Origin: a virus
IMG/VR virus record: IMGVR_UViG_3300000553_000221
Span: 1-30,112 of that record
DNA: 30,112 nucleotides
Strand: one strand, 5' to 3'
Position numbers and translations under genes: made by a program. This document shows, piece after piece, positions 1 to 5,800 of the stretch (within the stretch, counting starts at the first letter, position 1; each line of letters opens with the position of its first letter). The notes under the pieces are model-generated. The model was not told the DNA's origin and did not search any database. It worked only from the letters and a program-made list of their open reading frames with translations.

Positions 1-81
1 ATCCTAAAAACCTAGCGGCTGAATCCACCAAGTTGACTACGTCCACCACACCGACGCGATCAACCCACAAAAAACGCAGGC

Positions 82-109
82 AAAAAAAAGCCCGCCGGTT
101 AGGGCGGGC
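82..109 (-). terminator. Intrinsic terminator of the leftward gene
   Basis: A perfect 7-bp stem (GCCCGCC at 90-96, GGCGGGC at 103-109) with a 6-base loop is followed, in the leftward direction, by eight A on the plus strand (82-89), which become a U-run in the transcript. This is a textbook rho-independent terminator about 55 bases past the stop codon of the gene at 164-709. It marks that gene as a separate leftward transcription unit. Confidence 0.9.
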
Positions 110-146
110 GAGTAGAGGAAATCAAGCAAGCACGTCCCTGTGCTTT

Positions 147-162
147 TCTCGAATATTCGAGA
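147..162. repeat. Perfect 16-bp palindrome, copy 1 of a flanking pair
   Basis: TCTCGAATATTCGAGA is a perfect palindrome starting one base past the stop codon of the leftward gene. With flanks (144-165) it matches 19 of 22 bases of the segment at 803-824, upstream of the same gene's promoter. The pair looks like binding sites for one dimeric protein. A terminator role is less likely, because in the leftward direction it is followed by A rather than T. Confidence 0.75.
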
Positions 163-163
163 T

Positions 164-709
164 TTACTTTTTCGGGCTGGCCGGAATGTGGTCAGCAATT
201 AGTTTCATAAGTTCGCGTGCAGTCTGCATTCCATTCCGTTGCGCCAAGGTTTGATCTGATTGCTTGACCGATGTTCGCGTACATTCATCTAACCATGCAG
301 CCAAGGCGTCCTTGAATATCTGGTCTTTAGTCCTACGCTCATTCCGTGTATCGGGTTTCCCACCGCCAGCACTTTCCGTTTCGTCTACCTTTGGTGCCAA
401 GCTCGCAGCGTATGCCCGCTTAAGCTCATTCCATGCGCTGTCGGGGTTACCTGCTTTCGCCGCCTGTTGCATTGACTGGAGAGCAATCCGGCACTGCTCG
501 ACCTCGGAAGCAAACTTGATACCCTTGGATGCCATACCCTTTGTGAGGGTATGCCAGTTCACCCCGAACTCCTTCGCTAGCACAGTATACATTGAGGCTT
601 GCGCCTTCGCCTTTTCGCCCTTGATCCTCAGGCTGGCAGATTCCGCTTTAGTAGCGGCTTTACTGAAATCAGACAGGGCGGACAAAACAACTTGATTGAT
701 AGATGACAT
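164..709 (-). CDS. Leftward phage protein of unknown function, possible regulator
   Basis: This 181-residue protein is the only convincing leftward gene in the window. The start follows a GGAG Shine-Dalgarno sequence with about 9-base spacing, and the 3' end is followed by a clear terminator. It is charged, Ala/Lys-rich and mostly helical in appearance, with no signal peptide or membrane segment. Residues about 44-60 (LAKEFGVNWHTLTKGMA) could form a helix-turn-helix-like element, but this is only an impression. A Gly-rich linker around residues 112-118 separates two helical halves. Its promoter is close to consensus and two related palindromes frame the gene, so autoregulation or a control role is plausible. 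I do not recognise the family. That it is a real gene is well supported by its signals; its function is not. Confidence 0.8.
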   Translation of the reverse strand: MSSINQVVLSALSDFSKAATKAESASLRIKGEKAKAQASMYTVLAKEFGVNWHTLTKGMASKGIKFASEVEQCRIALQSMQQAAKAGNPDSAWNELKRAYAASLAPKVDETESAGGGKPDTRNERRTKDQIFKDALAAWLDECTRTSVKQSDQTLAQRNGMQTARELMKLIADHIPASPKK

Positions 710-733
710 GATTTAACACTCCGTAGAATTAAC

Positions 734-752
734 TGATCACGACGTGTGACCA
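734..752. promoter_or_regulatory. Imperfect palindrome in the 5' leader of the leftward gene
   Basis: TGATCAC and GTGACCA are inverted repeats (6 of 7 positions) separated by GACGT. They lie just downstream of the expected start site of the leftward promoter, a usual position for a repressor operator. No protein is known to bind it. Confidence 0.45.
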
Positions 753-761
753 GTGGTGAGA

Positions 762-790
762 ATAGTATCAAATTGTGCCACGTTTGTCAA
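762..790 (-). promoter_or_regulatory. Sigma70-type promoter of the leftward gene
   Basis: Reading leftward, a perfect -35 box TTGACA (plus-strand 785-790) is followed after exactly 17 bases by TACTAT (762-767) as -10 box. Transcription should start near 755, leaving a leader of about 45 bases before the start codon at 709. The 17-base spacing recurs in the promoter candidates at 12778 and 13423. Confidence 0.75.
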
Positions 791-805
791 GTATAACGCT
801 GGTTT

Positions 806-821
806 TCTCGAAAACTCGAGA
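806..821. repeat. 16-bp inverted repeat, copy 2 of a flanking pair
   Basis: TCTCGA and TCGAGA arms are separated by AAAC. The segment 803-824 matches 144-165 at 19 of 22 positions. It sits 15 bases upstream of the -35 box of the leftward promoter, where an activator or repressor could bind. The ten bases GGTTTTCTCG at its left edge (801-810) recur at 13466-13475, just after another promoter. Confidence 0.7.
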
Positions 822-946
822 TTCCCACCACGTCGAACCCCACCTACCCCGTACCCCCAAGAACTACGGAGTAAGGAGGTGAGGGTTCTATACATAATGA
901 TTTGCACATTACATCCCTCATTTTTAAACTCGTCCCCTATTCCCCC

Positions 947-975
947 TTGACCCCCACCCTCCTTTTATGTAAAAC
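947..975 (+). promoter_or_regulatory. Weak promoter candidate for the rightward operon
   Basis: TTGACC (947-952) and TAAAAC (970-975) are separated by 17 bases, about 49 bases before the first rightward start codon. The -35 box matches the one at 13423, but the -10 box is poor. The operon may instead use a phage-modified or activator-dependent promoter. Confidence 0.3.
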
Positions 976-1023
976 ACCCCCCATCACTTTTTAAATTCGT
1001 CACCCCCGGGGGGTATATATTTT

Positions 1024-1623
1024 ATGGAACGCTTCGCCCTATGGTTCTGCTCGTGGATTCTGTGGTTGGGTGTTGCCTTATTCCTCCTCCTGTCCCCTCA
1101 TGCGCACTCGGCCCCGGCATGTTTCCCCGGTGAACCCACTGCATCCTCGACCCTCCCTGTGCTTACTGCTGACTCTACTGGCTGCGCTGCAGTCTGGTTC
1201 TGCGATGAAGGTAAAGGTGCATGGGCTATGAATTGGATTGGTGGGACTGGTTCCGAATGTGACTACGGGTATGCCAAAGCGGTTGCGGTCCTTGCTCTAA
1301 CCCATGACCAGAAAGTTGACTTGTGGAACACTACCTTCCCCGCTGCCACATCCACCCCGACTACTACCCCCTCACTTGTATCCAGCGTACCTCCACCCAC
1401 CGCACCGCCTGCAACTGGGTTAACAACCAAAGAGATTAAGGTTTACAAGTTAGTAACTCAGACTAATGCCGCCCCTACATTCTCACTTGTTGGAACCACC
1501 AAACTGGGTCTACCATGCGATACAAGCCTACGCGTCGGCACATTGTTCAGGATAGATCGGACCATGGTAACATTCCCCGCAGGCGTAATTATGCCTCTTA
1601 TGACATTTGCCAAGTGCGACTAG
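1024..1623 (+). CDS. Secreted or membrane-anchored phage protein, function unknown
   Basis: This 199-residue protein has a clear N-terminal export signal: a short charged start, a long hydrophobic core (residues about 4-24) and a plausible signal peptidase site near HAHSA-PACFP (around 30). The mature part begins with a Cys-containing domain (Cys at about 33, 54, 60 and 79) and runs into a Pro/Thr-rich linker (about 106-130). A C-terminal domain with two more Cys follows. Even-numbered Cys and export suggest a disulphide-bonded periplasmic protein. It is the first gene of the rightward operon and lies upstream of the terminase. A G-run precedes the start by 10 bases. I do not recognise a family. 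A role in superinfection exclusion or the host envelope is conceivable, but nothing in the sequence shows it. Confidence 0.75.
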   Translation: MERFALWFCSWILWLGVALFLLLSPHAHSAPACFPGEPTASSTLPVLTADSTGCAAVWFCDEGKGAWAMNWIGGTGSECDYGYAKAVAVLALTHDQKVDLWNTTFPAATSTPTTTPSLVSSVPPPTAPPATGLTTKEIKVYKLVTQTNAAPTFSLVGTTKLGLPCDTSLRVGTLFRIDRTMVTFPAGVIMPLMTFAKCD

Positions 1624-1723
1624 ATCAAGTACTGATTCAACGTAATGCCCCTGCCATGCATAAGTGGCTGGACGAAGCTTTGAAGAAACCGTTAACCTGC
1701 TGGGTAAAGAAGTAAGGCATGAT

Positions 1724-2122
1724 ATGAAACAACGATTGGCAGATATGTATGATAAGATCAAGGCAGAAATTAAAGCCGCTCAGGACCGCATGTTGCACCT
1801 TGTGGGGTTTTGGCCCCGTTTGTTTACCATATTCACTAAGTTAGAGGAAGCTATTATGTCCGCAATTACCACCTATATTGACCAACTAGTCGCCAAAGTA
1901 GACGCACTGAAAGCTAGCAACGACACACTGACTGCTGCCGCAGCGCAAAAGGATGTAGATATTGCTACCCTGAATACCCACATTACCGACCTGCAGAACC
2001 AGATCGCCACTGCTCAGACCCAAGCTGCCGCTGCACAAGCCCAACTTGCTACGGCTCAGGCAAATGCGTTTGATCCAGCTGACGTACAGAAACTTCAGGA
2101 CCTCCTAGCTAAATTAGGATAA
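1724..2122 (+). CDS. Small coiled-coil protein, function unknown
   Basis: This 132-residue protein is helical throughout. Residues about 1-20 are amphipathic, about 23-40 are more hydrophobic (LVGFWPRLFTIF), and 45-120 form a heptad-rich coiled coil of Ala, Gln, Asp and Leu ending in DVQKLQDLLAKLG. I chose the ATG at 1724 because GTAAGG lies 6 bases before it; the frame is open from a GTG at 1664. A second ATG at 1856 has an even better Shine-Dalgarno (AGAGGAAG, 5-base gap). It would give an 88-residue coiled-coil-only product, so two proteins may be made from one frame. Proteins of this type often oligomerise. Its position before the terminase gives no firm clue to its job. Confidence 0.7.
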   Translation: MKQRLADMYDKIKAEIKAAQDRMLHLVGFWPRLFTIFTKLEEAIMSAITTYIDQLVAKVDALKASNDTLTAAAAQKDVDIATLNTHITDLQNQIATAQTQAAAAQAQLATAQANAFDPADVQKLQDLLAKLG

Positions 2123-2128
2123 TCTTTG

Positions 2129-2214
2129 TTTTATGCGGGCGGATGCTATATGCTCCGCCCTGACTCGGTCTGGGCCCCACCCACTCTGCACTCCGGGGTA
2201 ATTCCCGCATAAAA
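2129..2214 (+). promoter_or_regulatory. Structured intergenic RNA with two competing folds
   Basis: An 11-bp perfect inverted repeat joins TTTTATGCGGG (2129-2139) to CCCGCATAAAA (2204-2214). Inside it a second perfect hairpin pairs GGGCGGA (2137-2143) with TCCGCCC (2154-2160) around a 10-base loop. The two share bases 2137-2139, so the full forms compete. The following gene at 2222 has no Shine-Dalgarno at normal distance, so the fold may control its translation. There is no T-run, so it is not a simple terminator. Confidence 0.5.
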
Positions 2215-2221
2215 TGCCTTT

Positions 2222-2845
2222 ATGTCTGTTGTTAATATAGAACCAACCAAAGACTCTTTACCTCCGTACTCTACGGACCCCGAGGTTGCTCCCTCTCTAA
2301 TAGACCAAATTAAGGTCTTGGGGGAGACGGCGGAGTTGCAGGTGGCTCTGGGGGCTCCGTTAGAAGTTGACGAAGCTAGTCTGGAACGGGAGAAGCAGCT
2401 GCTGGAAGCGGCTATAAAAAACAGGAAAGTTGAGAACTTCCAAACCCCAACAACGGCGTTTGCTGCCGCAGCATTCCTGAAAACTTATGGGGCTCAGTTA
2501 GCCATGGATGTAGCTACTGCCCGGGCAGCAATCACTAATAAGTTAATGGAAATAGCCAACTGTGGGGATGTTAAGTTTGAATTGAAGGCTCTTGAGCTAC
2601 TAGGCAAACATTCAGACATTGGGATATTCACTACGCGCTCCGAAGTCACTATTAACTACAAGGACCCGGCTGATCTGGAGAATGCGATCAAGGAACGAGT
2701 TAAGCGCCTGCTTAATGCTGATGTGATTGACGTATCCCCCCTGACTGCTAACTTGGATGAGGAGTTAGGTATTGCCGGGGTAGATGAAGTTGAAGAAGCG
2801 GACGAGACTGATGAGGTAGCTGGGGAAGCAGACGATGCAACCTAA
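2222..2845 (+). CDS. terS: Terminase small subunit (putative)
   Basis: This protein of 207 residues lies directly upstream of the large terminase and overlaps its start by 11 bases, the usual place for the DNA-recognition subunit that loads the packaging motor. Residues about 85-135 form a helical block ending in ALELLGKHSDIGIFTTRSEV, a pattern typical of phage small terminases. The C-terminus (about 175-207) is strongly acidic, with repeated Asp/Glu. The N-terminus is disordered and carries a charged helix around 52-72. Nothing resembling a Shine-Dalgarno lies within 15 bases of the start codon; upstream lies the structured RNA at 2129-2214. The assignment rests on motif and position. An N-terminal helix-turn-helix is not obvious. 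Confidence 0.75.
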   Translation: MSVVNIEPTKDSLPPYSTDPEVAPSLIDQIKVLGETAELQVALGAPLEVDEASLEREKQLLEAAIKNRKVENFQTPTTAFAAAAFLKTYGAQLAMDVATARAAITNKLMEIANCGDVKFELKALELLGKHSDIGIFTTRSEVTINYKDPADLENAIKERVKRLLNADVIDVSPLTANLDEELGIAGVDEVEEADETDEVAGEADDAT

Positions 2846-5800
2846 CCCCACTAAGTCCTTACTGGACTCTATATCCCTCAAAGATATCCCGACAATCCTG
2901 CCAGCATTATCCCCATCGGAGCAAGAAAGGTTACTTGCGGAACTGGATAAACTAGCGGACCTGAAGAAGCAGAAGATATGTCAGGAGAAGTTCCTTGCCT
3001 TCGTTAATGCGGTTTGGCCTACGTTTATCAGCGGTAGACACCATGCAAAGATGGCGGAAGCGTTTGAACGCGTAGCTGCGGGGAAGTGTAAACGGCTTAT
3101 AATCAACATGTCTCCTCGCCATACGAAATCGGAATTCGCCTCATACCTGCTACCTGCTTGGTTCCTAGGTAAATACCCGCACAAGAAAGTTATCCAGACC
3201 TCCCATACGGCAGAACTGGCAGTGGGGTTTGGTAGAAAAGTGCGAAACTTGGTTGATACTGAGGTATACCACGACATCTTTCCCGATCTACAACTCCAAG
3301 CGGACTCAAAAGCTGCGGGACGATGGAACACAAGTAAGCAAGGTGACTACTTCGCTATCGGTGTGGGCGGTGCAGTGACTGGTAAAGGCGCTGATTTGCT
3401 CATCATCGACGACCCACACGCGTTGGAGGTTTCTACTCCTATAGCTACCCCTAAGGGGTTCGTGGCTCTGGGCGACCTGCAAGTTGGGGACGCGGTGTTT
3501 GGCCCTGACGGGGAACCTACGCAGGTTGTTGCCAAGTCTCCCGTGTACACCAACCGCACGCTATATGAAGTTAAGACTTACGACGGCGAGGTTGTTTATG
3601 CCGATGCCAAGCACTTGTGGAACGTGCGCACTTCAACACGGGTGGCCGACCCATACCGGAACCTGACGACGGAGGAGATGGTGGCTTCTAGGTCGAGTGC
3701 GTTCATGTTGCCGCGCCATGCGGCGGTTCAGTACCCGTGGCGAGAACTCCCTGTGGACCCTTGGGTTCTGGGGGCGTGGTTAGGGGATGGGACTTCTTCA
3801 CTTGGGCGTATGACGGCACATCCAGACGACTCAGTGTTCATGCGGGGCGAGTTTATGCGTCGGGGGTATACAACTACCGATTTGGCGGACAAGTTTAGTT
3901 TCGGTGTGCCTCGGCTTCGTGGGCAACTACGCGATCTCGGTATACTGAACGCCAAGCGTATCCCGGAGGAGTATATGACTGCCGCTTTCCTGCAGCGTAT
4001 GGACCTGTTGTGCGGTCTGATGGATACGGATGGGAACGTGACTGTGGATGGACAGTGCGCCTTCCACAATAAAGATCAAGCGCTGGTAGATCAGGTAGTG
4101 GAGCTTCTCCACTCGCTTGGGCGCAAGTGTCAGCGGCGCAGTTATCTAAGCAAAGGCAAGTTTGGCACCTGCATGATGCACCGGGTTACGTTCAAGCTTA
4201 AAGATTGCGCCCTAATGCCACGCAAGCGTATGCGGACACGCACGACCCACGACAAACAGCACCGATCAATTATGGTAACCCCGACGGAGCGTACGGGGGC
4301 AGTGCAGTGTATAACGGTAGCACGAGAAGACGGGTTGTTCCTTGCAGGTAGAGGGTATGTCGTTACCCACAACTCAGAACAAGAGGCTGCGTTGGCTGAA
4401 ATTAACCCGGATATCTACGACAAAACGTACGAATGGTACACATCAGGCCCTCGTCAGCGCTTACAACCGGGCGGGGCTATAGTAATTGTGATGTGTATGA
4501 CCGGAGATACGCGAGTATTGATGGCTGATGGTACGGAAAAACCCCTAAGCAATGTTCGTCCGGGGGATTTAGTTGCGACTTTTGATAGGGGGCGGCTACG
4601 TACCAGCAGAGTTAATAATTGGCGGTCAAGTGGTGTTGATAAAGTCTTTACAGTACAAACACGATCTGGCAGAATCCTTCGCGCAAACGAGAGGCATCCG
4701 TTTCTTGTGCTAAACGAAGGGGTACTAGAATGGACAAGACTGAACCAACTGCAAATCGGGGACGAACTTGTATCGTTGAAGGATGTAACCGTCCCTCGAG
4801 GGCAACAACTAAGCCCAGTAAATGCAAGCCGTGCCTTGCGAAAGACCGGTATCATAGGAAAAACCCCAATGCCCCGTATAGAGAAATGGGGTTCCACGGA
4901 AAGTGGAAAGGGAAAACATGTTCGGAATCGGGATGTGGTGCTCCTATACACTGCAATGGATTCTGTACCGTACACTACGGCAGAAAATATTGGGCTTCCG
5001 GTCGGGGTAGACAATCCCCAGAAGCAACACGAAAACACCGTATTAAAAGTAGATACGGGATTACATTGCAGCAGTATGAAGAAATGGTGGCAGCGCGGAA
5101 TAACCGTTGCGATATATGCGGGCAAGAACCTACTAAACGCAATACGCGGGCGCATTGGAACGGGAAACTCTGTATCGACCACTGCCACGATACAGGGAAG
5201 GTTAGAGGCCTGCTCTGCAACGATTGCAACCTCACCATTGGGTATGGAAAAGCACCTGAAGTACTTGAACGAGCTGCAGCGTATCTCAGACTTCACGGCG
5301 GACCCGATAATCTCGATAACAGCTAGCGGGGAGGAAGAGGTTTTTGATGTAGAAGTAGACCGCACTGAGAATTTCATCGCCAACGGCGTCGTCTCCCATA
5401 ATACTAGATGGTCTAAGCGCGATCTGACCGGTCAAGTTCTTAAAGCCGCAGCCCAAAGAGGCGGGGAAGACTGGGAAGTGATCGAATTTCCCGCTATTTT
5501 GCCCTCGGGGAACCCACTTTGGCCTGAATTTTGGACGTTAAAGGAGCTTGAAGCCCTACGTGAGGAGCTTCCTAACTCAAAATGGATGGCGCAGTACCAG
5601 CAAAACCCGGTTTCTGAGTCATCTGCGATCATTAAACGTGATTGGTGGCGTACTTGGGAGTCGGATACCCCTCCGCAATGTGATTTTATCCTCATGTCAT
5701 GGGATACGGCCTTTGAAAAGACCCAACGTGCGGACTATTCGGCGCTTACTACGTGGGGTGTGTTCCACCAACCTGACGATACGGGCACGGTGCAGACTAA

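Larger units (their letters stand above)
710..1023. other. Divergent control region between leftward gene and late operon
   Basis: This stretch of 314 bases has no convincing gene. It holds the leftward promoter, an imperfect palindrome at 734-752 and the palindrome at 806-821. An 11-base perfect match to the 16S anti-Shine-Dalgarno (TAAGGAGGTGA, 872-882) is followed at 897-950 by a 17-codon ORF, but the 14-base gap is too long for normal initiation. The 14-mer TTTTTAAAYTCGTC occurs twice (921-934 and 988-1001), and C-rich runs end in CCCCCGGGGGG (1003-1013). A weak rightward promoter candidate lies at 947-975. The right half probably drives or regulates the rightward operon. Confidence 0.6.

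Noticed and set aside
1-78. Possible start of another leftward gene running off the window (VDVVNLVDSAARFLG in the minus frame)
   Set aside because: Only about 25 codons are visible with no clear ATG or ribosome site. It cannot be supported from this window.
3-254. Open frame on the plus strand at the left edge
   Set aside because: It runs through the leftward terminator and the palindrome and has low-complexity basic sequence, so it is antisense noise.
264-695. Plus-strand frame of 143 codons opposite the leftward gene
   Set aside because: No ribosome site, and the opposite strand has promoter, ribosome site and terminator for a real gene.
1014-1019. TATATA as a -10 box for the first rightward gene
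   Set aside because: The start site would fall at or beyond the ATG at 1024, and the matching -35 (TTAAAT) is poor.
1515-1715. 66-codon frame overlapping the secreted protein gene
   Set aside because: Arg-rich, no ribosome site and no plausible fold. It overlaps a better supported frame.
4454-5383. A 309-codon open frame on the minus strand across intein 2
   Set aside because: No family motif, many Ser/Arg/Cys, and it is antisense to two supported frames. It is notable only as a side effect of constraint on the other strand.
4494-5402. The idea that the out-of-frame nuclease is the result of a sequencing frameshift in an ordinary intein
   Set aside because: Two independent shifts (one in, one out) would be needed, and the intein frame has no stop across the region while its C-terminal blocks are in register. 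The nuclease also has its own start, ribosome site and stop.
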